Below are positions 23,835 through 36,332 of a DNA stretch of 64,000 nt, piece by piece. A program made the translations under genes and the position numbers. Every line of letters starts with the position of its first letter. The first letter of the stretch is position 1. The notes under the pieces are model-generated. The model was not told the origin of the DNA. It saw only the letters and a program-made list of their open reading frames with translations, and made no database searches. The stretch comes from Ochotona curzoniae (lineage: Eukaryota > Chordata > Mammalia > Lagomorpha > Ochotonidae). The stretch is from contig NW_024466607.1 of the NCBI RefSeq assembly GCF_017591425.1, positions 9,122,501 to 9,186,500 on the forward strand, read 5' to 3'.

Positions 23835-24660
23835 GAAGTAAGCCAACTAATCCAGCTAATTTTTGACAAGGGTGTCACACAATGGGGGGAGGAAGGTATG
23901 TCAAAAAGATGAAATTGGAACCTTGTCTTACGCCATACACATAAATCAACTCAAAGAAGCTTAAAAAGTTAAATGTGCCATCTGGGACTATGAAATTCCT
24001 AGAAATAGAACTACATTAAACTAAAAGCTTATTCATAGTAGAGGAAACAACAAAATGAAAAAGTAGCCTACAAGGTGGGGGAAATTATATATTCAATGAG
24101 GGGTTAGTATCCAAGATACATAAGGAATTTACACAACTCAATAGCACAAATAAATGATATGATTGTCTAAATGGGCAAAGGACTTGAATAGGTGTTTTTC
24201 CAAGGAAAATTTAAACGTGGCTAACGTATTTGAAATGGTACTCAACATCACTGGCCATCAGAGAATCGCAATCAAAATTATAATGAGGTTTCATCTTACA
24301 TGTGTTAGGATAGCTATTGTTAAAAAGCTGAGGGATAGAATGTGTTGGGAAGAATGTGGAGAAAAAGAAATGCTTCTAAGTTGTTGGAATGCAAGTTGAT
24401 ACAGCCAGATACTCAATGAGTATCTGCAGCATCCTCTTGGGAGCGTTATTATTAATAATTGTAGCATTATTGATAATAGCGTTATTGATAATAGCCCAAG
24501 GTACAGACTCCATCAATAAAAACGTGGCACATATATACATATACAGTGGAATATTACCCAGGTATAAATATGAGGGAACTATTGTCATTTGTGACAATAT
24601 GAATGAACTTGTTGAAAATTATGCCAAGAAAAATAAACCAGATACAGAAAGATTGCAACA
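23835..24660 (+). mobile_element. L1 fragment, ORF2 3' part
   Basis: aatttttgacaagggtgtca, cagaggaaacaac-like, aaatgggcaaaggacttgaa, ctcaacatcactggccatca, ggaatattacccaggtataa. Flanked on both sides by CSINE. Confidence 0.85.
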
Positions 24661-24663
24661 CAG

Positions 24664-24815
24664 GCTGGCAATGTGGCATTGCAGGTAAAGCTCCTGCCTG
24701 TAATGCCAGCATCCCATATGGGTGCGGTTTTGTATTTCAGCTGCTCCACTTCTGATGCACCTGCCTAATGGTAGACCTGAAAAGGCAGAGGTTGCCAACA
24801 AATTTATTGAAATGC
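24664..24815 (+). mobile_element. CSINE, 5' half only
   Basis: ggctggcaatgtggcattgc head and agcatcccatatgggtgc; breaks off after cctgaaaaggcagagg. Confidence 0.7.
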
Positions 24816-24924
24816 ATATTATGAAAAAAAAAACTATGCATCATTTTGAATTTTTATGCAAAAATAAACACCTTTAAATTCTTATTTTTAATGGATTTTT
24901 AAGTACTCATGTGTATTCTTCAAA

Positions 24925-25248
24925 AAGATGTATTTATTTTTATTGGAAAGGCACATTTACAGAGAGAAGGAGAGAGAAAGGAAGATCTCCTGTTCTCTAG
25001 TTCACTCCCTAAGTGGCCACAATCGCCAGAGCTGCACCAATCCAAAGCCAGGAGCCAGGAACTTCTTCCAGGTCTCCCACACAGGTTCAGGGTCCCAAGG
25101 CTTTGAACTGACCTTGACTGCTTTCCCAGGCTACAAGCAGGGAGCTGGATGGGAAGTGGAGCTGCTAGGACACAAAATGGTGCTCATATGGGATCCTGGT
25201 GGTTGCAAGGTAAAGATTTATCCACTAGGCTATTGCACCAGGCCCATG
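24925..25248 (-). mobile_element. CSINE, full-length
   Basis: Tail complement tatttatttttattggaaag at the left; caagcagggagctggatggg; ends ..attgcaccaggccc. Confidence 0.95.
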
Positions 25249-25254
25249 TGTATT

Positions 25255-25545
25255 TTTTTTAAAGAACTCTTAGTAATCATGAATTAATTCTGAGAATCTA
25301 GTGTACAATATGGTAACTGTTGTTAATAATGCTGTAGTATAAATTTGAAATTTGCTGAGGATCTTAATTTTCCTCATTCTCTCTCTCTCTCTGTTTCACA
25401 CACACACACACACACACACGCACCATGTGAGGTGATGAATGTGCTAACTAGATTGTGATTATCATGATGTGTCTATCAAATCAGCATGTTATACACCTTA
25501 AATATCACAGTTTTATTTGTCAATTATGCCTCATTAACCAGAAGG
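25255..25545 (+). mobile_element. L1 3' UTR fragment
   Basis: ctagtgtacaatatggtaac, tgtgaggtgatgaatgtgct, gttatacaccttaaatatca and ttgtcaattatgcctcatta match the L1M 3' UTR; carries the CT/CA microsatellite. Confidence 0.75.
25377..25419. repeat. Compound (CT)n/(CA)n microsatellite
   Basis: About 8 CT units, then tttca, then about 11 CA units, embedded in an L1 3' end. Confidence 0.9.
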
Positions 25546-26024
25546 GAACAGTGCTCAAAACTTCGTACTAACTTCAGGCTGTTCCCGCAGAAGTGTCTGC
25601 AGCACAAATTACTTCCAGAATTGGCCCCGCTTTGGGATGAGGAGACTGGCCCTCCATTTCCCACACCAGCAGAGGAAAATTCTCCAGAGAAAGGAGCAGC
25701 TGTGAACGTCACCTGCCCACACCCACGGCAGCTGGTGAAGGCTCACCAGCCGGCACACAAAACCCAGGTGAGCCATGACCAACACCTGCTACCTGTTCCA
25801 AATATTTCCAGAGGCTCCTGCGTGCCTACATGGCTCCCATCACTGTTAGTGGGAGTTGTGACAGTTGAGGCAAGAGGACAGGTTTTCTTCTGAAACAGGT
25901 CATGAAGTAGTTAACGCCCCAACAAGGCCAGAGCCAAGGATGACCAGGAGGCCCTGTGGGCCTCCCCCCGCCACCCGCACTTCCAGCAAGGTCTCTGGGG
26001 AGTCTTGGAATTTCATGAAACTTG

Positions 26025-26175
26025 AAAGTGAGGTTATTACACCGAGTGCTGCGCTGGTGAGCCCCTTGACAACCCAGTGAGTTCCATAGCTACATTTCAC
26101 AGTTGAGAAAACTGAGGAGCAAATGAATCAAGATAATATACCATTACAATTCTACAGTGGAATGCAGATCTGAAT
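26025..26175 (-). mobile_element. MIR SINE fragment
   Basis: cacagttgagaaaactgagg and the complement of the MIR 5' part (ggaatgcagatctgaa). Confidence 0.5.
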
Positions 26176-27559
26176 CAAGGCAATAACTTCTGGATGCTGA
26201 GAAAAAGAGGGGAGGAAGGGAAGTGGTTTTTTTGTTTTTTTCTGATCACCTTCCACTTGTGCCAGGCTCATTGGAACGAACATACCTGCTTTCCATGCAG
26301 TTAATTAACAGCTAATTTATTGAGTCCTCAAAATCTCCTGGAGAGTGCTATTACCCCATACTAAAGGTCCAGGAAACAGACATAATTTCCTTCAGACAAG
26401 GCACAAGCCTGGCCAGAACTAGCCACATGGTCCCCCCCAACGCCAAGGGCTAAGAAGTACTGTCTCGCCAGAGTAGCGGAAAAGGCACAAGTACCCGCAA
26501 GCCCAACTGATGAATGAACTACTCCGTGATCCTGTATTGTTTCCCGAGAAGGCTCACCTAAGAAAAATATACTTACAGCAAGCCAGAAATGCTTCACACT
26601 GTGATAGCACTGAGGGACAGAAATCCCAGTGCATTCTGTGGACAGATGTGTCATGATAATAGCCAATACATGTCTTCTGATGTACAATAACCGTATCCCA
26701 TGGGTGTTCTGCCTTAGGAAGATATGTTTCTAGGTGCTCAGATCATCACCCAGTGGTGCGGGCATGTGTCTGCCTTTGAAGGGAACTAGTTTTTCGCACT
26801 GTTTGCTTGTCGTTGTTTCCATCTCACTGTGCACTGATAAAATAACTTCCTCTGAGCTAACATTCACAAACCACTGGTGAGGACTAGAGGCTTGGAGGGA
26901 AAGAAGGAGGCAGAGTGAGGGATACCAATGTGCAGACTCGCAGGAGGAGCTCACTGGAAGAGTCAGAGAACCCACAGTGCAGACCCGACTGGGGAGGAGG
27001 GCTGGGAGGAGCAGGTGTTGCTAAGCCGTTCCTAGCTCTGTGCAATCCTTCATCTTCCCAAAACCTTGGGGCTCCTAGCAGAACTGTGGAATGGGGTTGA
27101 CTTGAGTCCCTTGCTCCCAGCCCTCCCCTTAGGCCTGAAGCACACAAAGCAACTGGATCTGGATGTTGTTGGCACAGTTGAGACTGTTCAGTTGAGCCAT
27201 TGCAGTTTTTGTTGAGCTGGTTTTGAGCTGGGCAGATTTTGAGAGGTAGCAACAGGAACAAGGCTGACAGCCAGCACAGTTTGAGGAATGAGGTTTGGAG
27301 ACAAGGAAGGAGATAGGATAGAGACTTGGTAGGGAGAAGAAATTTGGAAAGGAAGGTTATGGCTGAAATAATAGGGATTACTTCCAATATCAAAGACGTG
27401 ATTTTTTTTTCCTGACATCAATTTTGTGATTTTTCTTCTTCCTTATCAACTTTGTCTCCAGTTCTCAGACATCCACCCGATGTCTTCAACGTCATTTCTC
27501 ACACTGACTCCCAGGATTAGGGAAGATCTCACATATTCAGGGCTGCATTGACCAAGACT

Positions 27560-28140
27560 GCCGCTTGTTTCAGAGGCCAGACATGTATGTGCTGCCCAGC
27601 CACGCATGTGCGGCCCAGACACGCATCTGTCTTGCTTGTTTTTTTTTCAGTGGTTTGGAGGTTCCCAAGACCTCCCCATCTTAGGTTAGGTAATTTGCTA
27701 GAACAACTCAGGATCTAGGAAAGTCCTCTACTTTGTTTTATAGGGCTATAATAGGACAAGTAGACAAAGAAGTGTATAGGTTAGGGTCTGGTAGGGTCCC
27801 AGGCAGAAGCCTCTGTGTCCATGGATTCATGGTGTGCCGCCCTCCTCACATGTGACTGTACTCCCCACGTGAAAGCTCTCTCAATCTTCTCCAAGAGTTT
27901 TTGTTGAGTTTAGTCTCTAGACCCTCTTCTGGTTACCAGCACCCCATTCTGATGCTATCTAGGGGTGCCACTCTAAGTCACCTCATTAGCATACACTCCA
28001 GTGTGCCCCCAAGGTACTCACTATAAAGAGCAAAATATCATCTCATCACTCAGGAAACTGAAAGGATTTTAGGAATTCTGTTCCACGAGTGGAGGAGAAA
28101 GACCAGATATCTATTTTTATTATGCTACAGTAGCAGATGA
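27560..28140. mobile_element. Old LTR-like repeat (endogenous retrovirus/MaLR type)
   Basis: tcttaggttaggtaatttgc, tgatgctatctaggggtgcc, gtcacctcattagcatacac and agaccagatatctatttt resemble a remembered mammalian solo LTR. No internal viral genes are recognised nearby. Family and orientation not resolved. Confidence 0.5.
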
Positions 28141-29716
28141 ATAGATTTTCCTCTACACGAGGTGACAGACTCTTCTCTTTCCCATCTCTAGGTTAATCTT
28201 GAGTTACATTCAATAGTTTCTTGAAAAAGTGATTGGGATTGCTTCAAATAGACCAAATAGAGCCCCCTTTCTCCCAAGTTCATCCTTGGACTATTACCAA
28301 GAACTCCTTTGGAAGAGAACAATGGACTCATACAGGTGCTAAGGAGAGGGTAGCTGTGGAGTGTCAGGACCCCGGGGTGTGAGGAGAAAGAGTACCAAGT
28401 TCTATCCCAGAGGCAGACAAAGGAGGAGTCTGGATTTTTGGAGGAGAAGAGGGATCTAGTCTGACCTGTGTCTTGAGTCACCCTGGAGATGCTTGGTGAT
28501 GAGGCTACCCCAAAACCCCCACCTGGACCATACATGGACCATGTGACGTTCAGGAGCTCCCACGCCACCCTCATCTCCATCCGGCCCCTAGAAGCGATTG
28601 CTGATTTGAGAACCTCCTTTCTCTGGTTTTGTTTGATTATCCATTGGCATTGAAGTCGTGTTCCATCCATGCTAGGTGTTTCCAGCAGAAAGTGGGCAGG
28701 CAACAGGGTCTGTCTTCTTCATCCTTTGTCTGTTAGCCAGCAGGGAGCACAGACTTACCCATGTGCGAGGTTGCATGGTCGAAGTGTAGGTTCACCCAGG
28801 ATCAAAGCCCCCCATCCATCGTTGCAATCAGCCTGTTGGTGACATGTTAACCTTCTGGTGCCAGCCTGCCACTTCTGCTTTGAGTCTTGCACCTGCCCAC
28901 CCCACTGGCCAAGCCCAGAGGATGTCCCTGCAAAGGGAGCTCTGTGGCACAAAGAAAATCTGTCCAGCAAGCCACTGACAGTCTCCCCCTGCAATGGCAT
29001 GGCCACCAGGGCTCACACACTCACCTCCAGGCCAGGCCTTGAGGGAGGCTCTGCAGAATGGCTACAGCTGCTTTAGGCATGCCGGCTGAATGCGGCTCCA
29101 GCAAACCCGGCCCTGCCCACACCTTTGTGAACAGCCCTTTGTTCAAGCCTTCTCGAGTACCCCATCGGAGCAGCCATCTGTTCCTGCCAGCCCTGGACTG
29201 TCAGCAGCGCTGCGCGTGTGCAGTAAGTCTGCTGCGTCTGCATCAGGGTGTATGCTGTGCAGTACATCATAATGAATGACCGTGTGTGCGTTTGTGCTTG
29301 CGAGTGTGTGCACACGTGTGCATCACTGCGGAAAGAGAGAGGAGTCCAGACAGCAAAGCTATTCCATCCGTTGTTCCACAGCCCTGCGCTCAGGTCCCCA
29401 CCTGCCTGCCCTAAATCCAGGAAATTCCCAGTGCGAGACAAAGCCTCCAGATGGAATGAATCAGCTGAAAAGCATAAGTGGCTCAAGCAGAAAGTCAGGA
29501 GCAGCTTCCTTGGCCCCAATTTCTTTTTCTGCTTTTCAGAGTTTTAAGCTGAAGCTTTAGTCCTGGATTTGACTATTCAGCCAAGTGGGTGCCGCTGAGC
29601 GGCCAGAATAGCCCAGGGCCAGCCAAGATTTCCTATTTCCTGCATCCTGGCAGCTTCCCCTGGGGTTGTGCCACAGAGAGGGTCATCCCCTTGTCATTGC
29701 GCTCCTGGTTGGGGCA

Positions 29717-29760
<44 letters not shown>

Positions 29761-29780
29761 GTGTGTGTGTGCGTGTGTGC

Positions 29781-29829
<49 letters not shown>
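29717..29829. repeat. Long (GT)n microsatellite with GCGT interruptions
   Basis: About 113 bases of alternating purine-pyrimidine GT/GC. An oppositely phased (CA)n lies about 150 bases to the right. Favourable for Z-DNA. Confidence 0.97.
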
Positions 29830-29831
<2 letters not shown>

Positions 29832-29979
29832 CACAGAGAACATGGATGGCCAAGGATTTAAGATTGAAAACAAAGAAGCTGGCCCTGCAAAGCTGAACAG
29901 GCCACGGAACTCCCAGGGAGAGGAGCCAAGGTTCCTAAGAGCAGGGTTTGTTCAGCCTGGATCCCATTTCCTGTGTATT

Positions 29980-29982
<3 letters not shown>

Positions 29983-30019
<37 letters not shown>
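29983..30019. repeat. (CA)n microsatellite
   Basis: About 18 CA units, the inverse complement of the GT tract ending at 29,829. Confidence 0.97.
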
Positions 30020-30022
<3 letters not shown>

Positions 30023-30464
30023 GTCCCGGCAGACAAAGCTCAGAGTTAGGCAGCTGAGAAGGATAGGAGAGCTGGGGGTCCCGCTGGATTTGGGACCCAG
30101 GCCTGCCTTTCTCAGGGTGCTGTTCCTTAGTGCCCTGGTCTCAGCTCAGAGGTCTCCTCATGAAAGACTTCACAAACCCATTCTCTGTTCAAACCACTGC
30201 CTGACTGCAAAGTTATTATTGCCCGCCTAACACTACTCACACACATTCACAAAGGGAGAGGCTTCAGAGAAGACGGACTGTGCCCATTCTGTTCACTGAA
30301 TTTCTAGCAGCTGGTATGGCACAGATATGCACCCAGGAAAACATTGAGCGACTGAATGAATGAGTGAGGGGGTGTATGGATAAATGGGATCTCCCCCAGT
30401 GTAAGGGTTTGGGAGAAACTAAAGGCACTATTTGTGTGACCAACAAGTTATTTAAACAAATAAA

Positions 30465-30525
30465 ACTATGGGCCTCAGTTTCCCCATCTGTAAATCAGGG
30501 ATAAGAGTAGTAGGACTGCCAGCAG
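30465..30525 (+). mobile_element. MIR SINE fragment
   Basis: gggcctcagtttccccatct followed by gtaaatcagggataagagta, the MIR core; short because a CSINE inserted close by. Confidence 0.5.
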
Positions 30526-30548
30526 GGTTGATGTGGGATTTTTTTTTC

Positions 30549-30877
30549 AAAAGGTTTTTATTTATTTTTGTTGCAAAGTCAGATATGCAGAGAGGAGGAG
30601 AGACACAGAGGAAAACCTTCCCTCCACCGTTTCACTCCCCAAGTGGCCACAATAGCTGGTGCTGTGCCGATCCAAAGCCAGGAGCCAAGAACCTCTTCCA
30701 GGTCTCCCACGCGGGTGCAGGGTCCCAAGGTTTTGGGTTGTCCTCGACTGCTTTCCCAGACCACAAGCAGGGAGCTGGATGGGAAGCAGAGCCGCTGGAA
30801 TTAGAACTGGCGCCCATATGGGAACCTGGCACATTCAAAGCAAGGACTTTAGCCACTAAGCCATGGCGCCAGGCCCT
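30549..30877 (-). mobile_element. CSINE, full-length
   Basis: Complement of the body with ccacaagcagggagctggat and actggcgcccatatggga; ends ccatggcgccaggccc. Confidence 0.95.
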
Positions 30878-31019
30878 GATGTGGCATTTTTGAACTAAGA
30901 TTTTTAAAAGACTGGCAGCCACACCTGGCAAAGAGGAAATGCTGTGTTGTCAGTGGTTAGTATTGTGTTGTATGTGGTCATGAGAAACCTTGCCAAACTG
31001 GACTATTTCCTCTTTTGGT

Positions 31020-31135
31020 TAAAGAAACAAACCGAGGCTCAGAGAGGGACTATGACTTGCTGGAGGTCACACAGTCAAAAGAAGCTAGAGTCCAGATTTG
31101 GACCCCGGTCCACGCGGCCCGGAAGTTGAAGCCTG
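31020..31135 (-). mobile_element. MIR SINE fragment
   Basis: aaaccgaggctcagagaggg, gaggtcacacagtcaaaaga and ccagatttggaccccggtc form the MIR core complement. Confidence 0.5.
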
Positions 31136-32671
31136 ACTAAGGTCCTAGTGGCTTTTTCACCCATGGGTGGGGGCCTTGAACCTGGGTTATAGGGAGCAGG
31201 TTAGGAACAAAGCTAACTGTGACACTCAAAGCACCAAGCTCAGGAAGGGGTGTATACGTTGAGAGGAGAGGGAGAGCCAGGGCCTCAGTCCTGCCTCCAG
31301 CTCTCAGCCCTGCAAGGTTCCTTTGACCCTACAGCTTCCAAGTGAAGCTATGGAGTCACAGCCTGCCTCCGCACCACGAATGAGACTCTCAGAGTTTGAG
31401 CTTTATGAATTCATTAAATACACCTGTAAACTTGTAAGGAATATTACACTGTAATAAAACCCGTACGTTGGCATACATTCCTTTGAGATCGCAGTGGTAA
31501 ACATAGCTGCTTGTTTGGCACAAATGGTTTTGCAGTATTGGCAGGGAAAGGGAAGTGGCAGGCCCCTCTAGGAGCCTTCTCATCCATCAGAGCACCGCTG
31601 GCCGGAGGAGCAGGGAGAGGGTCACCTTCAATCCAGCCTCAGAGCAGGGGCCACCCCGGGGGACAGCTGCGTTACTCCATCTCCCATGAGGTCCATCACC
31701 GCTTCTCGGGGAGACTAAGCAATACCCTCTAAGTAGATGCCTTGTGTGTGCTTCAAAAATAAAGCTGAACAACTGCGCAATGTTCCCAAATCTGCCAGAA
31801 GCCACCGTGGGCCTGGCACCATTTGGGGTCTGTTTGCATCTGCAATTCCACCCCCCACAGAGGTAGCTGTGGAGCCCTGAAACTTTGGGTCTCCTGAGAG
31901 GCAGCATGACCCTCAGATACAGCAGTGCACATGGCGATGGTGTTGAGGGGGTGGGCCCCGGAGGCGGGGTGGGGGGACTTCAAAAGGACAAGAAAGAGTC
32001 TTGAAAGAGACGATCCCAGAAGGCAGAAAGGGGCAGGCCCAGTGGAGCATGACAGAAGGGCTGCCAGTCAGTCCGGAGGAGTTTAGGATTAGCTGATTTT
32101 TTTTTTTGGACGGGCTTGAGGCAGAAGTGAGGATAGGTCTCCTACCATACACCAGAGGAGGTTGACATGACAACAGCAACATGAAAGGATCTGGCATTCA
32201 TGATTTTTTTTTTCTTCATCTTTCCAAGGAAGGTGCAGGTTGAATTGTCTTGACTGATTCTTCTCTCAGCCCCTGCTATCAGGGGGATAGTCCACTAACC
32301 GATCATATTCCGGGTTTTCCCAAGGGAAAAAGATAGGGGCTGGTGTGGGCAGGGTTGCTGTTGTCATTAACCCTAACGACGGCCTTGTTGTAGGGCCCAT
32401 GGCAGAGGTTAGGAGCCCAAAGTGAGAGGAAACTAGGCTGCCTTCAGCACACAGCTGGAATCCCCAGGACCCAGCTGAGGCCATGTGGGAGGGACAGCCT
32501 TGCACACAACTCTGCCACCTGCTGTGAGCTGGCATGGAGGGACATACCACACTCCAGGGGCACTGCAACACATGAGCAGCATCTTGCTGCAGGGGCACAG
32601 ACCTGGGCCTGCACACGCACCACCCCACCCTTCTCCCAGATTGTTACCACGAGCACAAATCATGCTGCCAT

Positions 32672-32890
32672 GAGCCCTTGTGAGCCTTGTGAGCCCTTGT
32701 GAGCCCTTGTGAGCCTTGTGAGCCTTGTGAGCCCTTGTGAGCCCTTGTGAGCCTTGTGAGCCCTTGTGAGTCTTGTGAGCCTTGTGAGCCCTTGTGAGCC
32801 TTGTGAGCCCTTGTGAGCCTTGTGAGCCTTGTGAGCCCTTGTGAGCCTTGTGAGCCCTTGTGAGCCTTGTGAGCCCTTGTGAGCCCTTGT
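32672..32890. repeat. Minisatellite of mixed 10-bp and 9-bp units (23 copies)
   Basis: Twelve units of gagcccttgt and eleven of gagccttgt (one with a single change, gagtcttgt) tile 219 bases exactly. Unit order, L for ten and S for nine: LSLLSSLLSLSSLSLSSLSLSLL. Because the unit complement contains no stop triplet, all three minus-strand frames stay open, giving spurious Gln/Lys/His/Ser-rich frames up to 179 codons. It lies in the CHCHD6-TXNRD3 intergenic region. Confidence 0.95.
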
Positions 32891-33219
32891 GAGCATGTCT
32901 TGGCAGGCATGCACATGTGTTTCTGAAGAACAGGGTCCTGCAAGTGTGGCTGCTCATTCCAACCACATGCACTTCTTAAGTTTCCATAGATACTGCTAAA
33001 GCAGCCCTTCAAAGAGGCTGTATCAACATTCCGGCCTATACTTGTTTGCTTATGTATGTTACGCATTGATACGAGAGGTTCTCCCACTGAGATTATAAAG
33101 TAGTTTATTCTTCATGTTTTTCTTTAAAACCCGCTATTTAATGTAATGATGCCACTGGATTATTGTTATAGGGATTTTTTTTTCATATACATAGCCAATT
33201 GTTCCCTCTCCATCATTTA

Positions 33220-33256
<37 letters not shown>

Positions 33257-33262
33257 CACGCA
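33220..33262. repeat. (GT)n microsatellite ending in (GC)n
   Basis: About 15 GT units running into gcgcgcgcacgcac. Confidence 0.95.
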
Positions 33263-33559
33263 CGTTGTATGTGTGTTTGGCCACTGAATTTCAAAAGCCA
33301 ACTTCATGATAAAATATTTATCATCGTGTACATGATCTGTTTCTGAGTTTATTTTTCAACCCTCTGGATATTTCTGTAGCAATTCATCACTGACTTATCT
33401 TCTGTAATTTTATACGTTGAAATCTAAAAGGGGAAGTTAGTTACCCTTGCTTTTCTTTTCTTTCTTCAAATTTTTTCAAATTTTCCTTGCTTTTCTGGAA
33501 ATTTCTATCCCAGAGGAAAGAAGTCCCCTTGCTCTGCAGCATTAACGGTCTGAGAGTCC

Positions 33560-34420
33560 ACTGAAGCCATGCATGACTTTGTGGGTGAATTGATGTCTCT
33601 TAATCTTCTAGAAGGCTGTTCAATGAACTTCGGTTGCTTTCTTTATGTATGTCTTAGAGAGTTTCATTAGTTTTCTTGCTAGCTATTTTACGAAACTTTT
33701 TTTTTTTTGCTTTTAAGCATGAATTCATCGCTTGTTTCCTTTTGCAATTTGGTTTTGCTAGTGTATAATTAAGCTATTGATTTTTCTGTGCTGATCTTCT
33801 ATCTGGTGGCACCACTAAACTCTCTTGTTGTTTTCACGGTTGATTCTTTTGAGAGTTTTCCAGGCAGAAGATCATATGATCTGTGCATAATTCCAGTTTT
33901 GTCCCCTTTCCCTGTTATTCTTCCGTTTCCCCTGTTTATTGTGGTACTGGTTAGAATCTCCAAGAAGATGGTTGATTAGAGCAATAATAACGGTATTGTT
34001 TCTTTTTATTTCATCATCAAACACGATGATTATTCTAGCTGTCCAACATCCTCTATCATCCTAAGACAGAAATATATTTGCTAGGACATCTATTTGGCTT
34101 TTCTTACATTTTTAAACAGATTTTTTTTACGGTAGGTTTTAGGTTCAAAGCAAAATTGAGAAGAAAGTATAGAGACTTCCTGTTTTCTCTCTGCCCTACA
34201 CAATTATAGCCTCCCCAAGTTTTAAGCATATATTGACACATTACTACCATTCAAGATCATTGATCACATTGAAGTACACCCTTCATGTTGCACATTATGT
34301 AAATTTTGGTAAATATATAATGACCTTTTTATCGGATTAATGTCCAACTAACTATTAACTTCCTTCTATGCTTTCTGCACTATTTATCCTTGAACCACTT
34401 TTGAGAAGTTATAGTTCACT
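33560..34420 (-). mobile_element. L1, old, minus orientation
   Basis: Complement of ORF2/3' parts: attagttttcttgctagcta, ccaagaagatggttgattag, and a 3' segment near aaaattgagaagaaagtata. Heavily decayed. Confidence 0.45.
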
Positions 34421-34623
34421 TAAGAGTTGCCTATTTTATCCAAGTATTTGAACTTGTTGATAGTTTTATGTAGTTTTGTCTTATAACTTTAAGAAAATCT
34501 CTATGTATGTGTACTTGTATCTTTCTTTTAGCTTCCTGTCTTACTTACAAATTGCCTCTCAAAACACCTATCTTTCCTGGTCAATTGTATTTTTTTATCA
34601 ATTGCATTTTTTTTCAACTTTTT

Positions 34624-34765
34624 AAAAAGACTTATTTTTATTGGGAAGTCAGATTTTACAGAGGGAAGGAGAGACAGAAAGATCTCTCTGCTGTTTCACT
34701 CTCCAAGTGGCCACAATGGCTAGAGCTGAGCCAACCTGAAGCCAGGAGCCAGGAGCTGCTTCCGG
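34624..34765 (-). mobile_element. CSINE, 3' part only
   Basis: Tail complement through gccaggagccaggagctgct, then truncated into unrelated sequence. Confidence 0.85.
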
Positions 34766-34824
34766 TATTTATGCTCTCATTGAGGCTCAACTATACACAG
34801 CCACATAGCAGTAATACATTTTTT

Positions 34825-35105
34825 TATAGGCTTACTCACTGTTTACTTGAGAGAGAAAGAGATCTAGTTCACGCTCCTAAATGGCTGCCTCTACCCAGGC
34901 TGAGCTGGGCCAAAGACAAGCGCCAAGAACTCCATTCGAGTCTCCCACCAATGGCAGGGGCACAGGTGTCTGGACTATCACCCACTGCTTTCCTGGGTAC
35001 ATTAGCAAGAATCCTGATCAGAAGCTGAGCAACCGTGACTACAGCTAGCACACTGATAGAGGATGCTCATGTCCCAAGTGGCAGCTGAGCCCACTGTGCC
35101 ATGGT
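34825..35105 (-). mobile_element. CSINE, older subtype
   Basis: tactcactgtttacttgaga, ctgctttcctgggtacatta, ends gagcccactgtgccatgg. Follows the truncated copy by 60 bases. Confidence 0.7.
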
Positions 35106-35839
35106 GATGGTCATAACGTTGCCAAAGATGATTGGATAGAGGTTCTTGTCTTTTCACAAGGAAGAATTCAGTCACAAGACACAGTAGTGGTCAGTAAGGG
35201 AGCAAGGCTGAAGTGAGTAGGGCATCCATCTGAATAGATGAGCATAGCTCCAGGTAGAACCTGAGAGAGAAAGTCCAGCCATTCCGACTGGAGAGAGCCA
35301 GGTTTCATAGCTGCTGGAGAGAGTAGATATGCCAGGCCAGGCAGACATCTCAGCAAAGAACTGGGAGCTGACTGCCAAGGATGCAACACACCCCACAGAC
35401 CAGGCAGTCAACTTCAGCAAGGAATTGAGAACATTGCACATGATAGACCAGGCAGGTGGCTCAGGAAGGAGTCTGTAGGCAGGCTGGGGCTTGTGTGGGA
35501 AGAGTCCACTTCTTCCTGCCCTTTCTCCCCCTAGCCTTCTTCCCCTGGACAAAGGTTCTGCTGGATATGAAAGAGGTGAAGTTCCTGTCAAGGCTTCATT
35601 CTCTGGTGTTATCAGACTTGGTCGGCCCACTTGGCAAGGGACAGAGAGGATGCTGCTGGGGTGCCTTCTTGCCAGGAGGGCTGGGACACCCCTAAAGTTA
35701 CAGCAGGATGGAAGATTCCAGGTGCTCTGCTTTCCTTAGGCCCCTTTCACACCCACACACTAACTTCTAGCATCCTAACTGGTTAACAGTAGCACATTTC
35801 TCACCTTCTAGCATATTCTATGCTCTGATTACTTCACAA

Positions 35840-36005
35840 ATGATCTATTCAGTTGTTGATGAACATTTGTGTTGGTGTCAGTTTGGGGGTATGGTGAATA
35901 ATGCTGCAAAGACTCTTCTAGAACTTGTGTGTTTGGCACAAATACCAATGTCTGCCTTTTGGATACATGCCCGGAACAGGATGGCTGCATCAAAGGTGTG
36001 CAGAT
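35840..36005 (-). mobile_element. L1M fragment, minus orientation
   Basis: gttgttgatgaacatttgtg, ggtgaataatgctgcaaaga and aggatggctgcatcaaa are complements of the ORF2 end (..catagccaaa..). Confidence 0.6.
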
Positions 36006-36016
36006 ATATATATAGA

Positions 36017-36332
36017 CAGCCATCCCTCAGTATCTGTAGGGGATTTCTTCAAGGTCTCTCCCCTTGCATACCAAAACCCAGGCATACTGCAGGCCCTCCT
36101 ATAAACAGGATAGTGCTTGCATGCCACTGGCGTAAATCCTCCCATATACTTCAAAACATCTCTAGACAATGCATAACACCTAGAAGAGTGTCACTGCTGT
36201 GTGAGTAATGTTACACTGTATGTTTTTAGTGAATGTGGACACCAAAATCCTGTATATGTTGAGGACAGGCGCCATTTTTTTCTTTCTGAATATTTTCAAT
36301 CTTTGGTTGGCTGAACCCAGGGGCCCAATATA
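36017..36332. mobile_element. Tigger-type (pogo/Tc1-mariner) DNA transposon, internally deleted
   Basis: agccatccctcagtatctgt, accaaaatcctgtatatgtt, tgaatattttcaatctttgg and gttggctgaacccaggggcc match the remembered Tigger ends and body; TA-rich flanks. No transposase frame. Confidence 0.7.

Noticed and set aside
23600..23878. SINE-derived frames of 60-90 codons (recurring throughout the window)
   Set aside because: The CSINE body happens to be open in several frames; similar peptides with Pro-Gly-Leu-Pro words recur at each copy and are not genes.
26884..27393. 169-codon minus-strand open frame with a hydrophobic start
   Set aside because: Leucine-rich start resembles a signal peptide, but there is no supporting splice or family evidence and the composition is that of pyrimidine-rich DNA.
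28188..28703. 171-codon minus-strand open frame
   Set aside because: Begins next to an LTR-like repeat and has no similarity to a viral or host protein that I can recognise. No internal retroviral genes nearby.
32433..33087. Three overlapping minus-strand frames with Gln/Lys/His repeats
   Set aside because: Artefact of the 9/10-bp minisatellite, whose complement cannot contain a stop codon in any frame.
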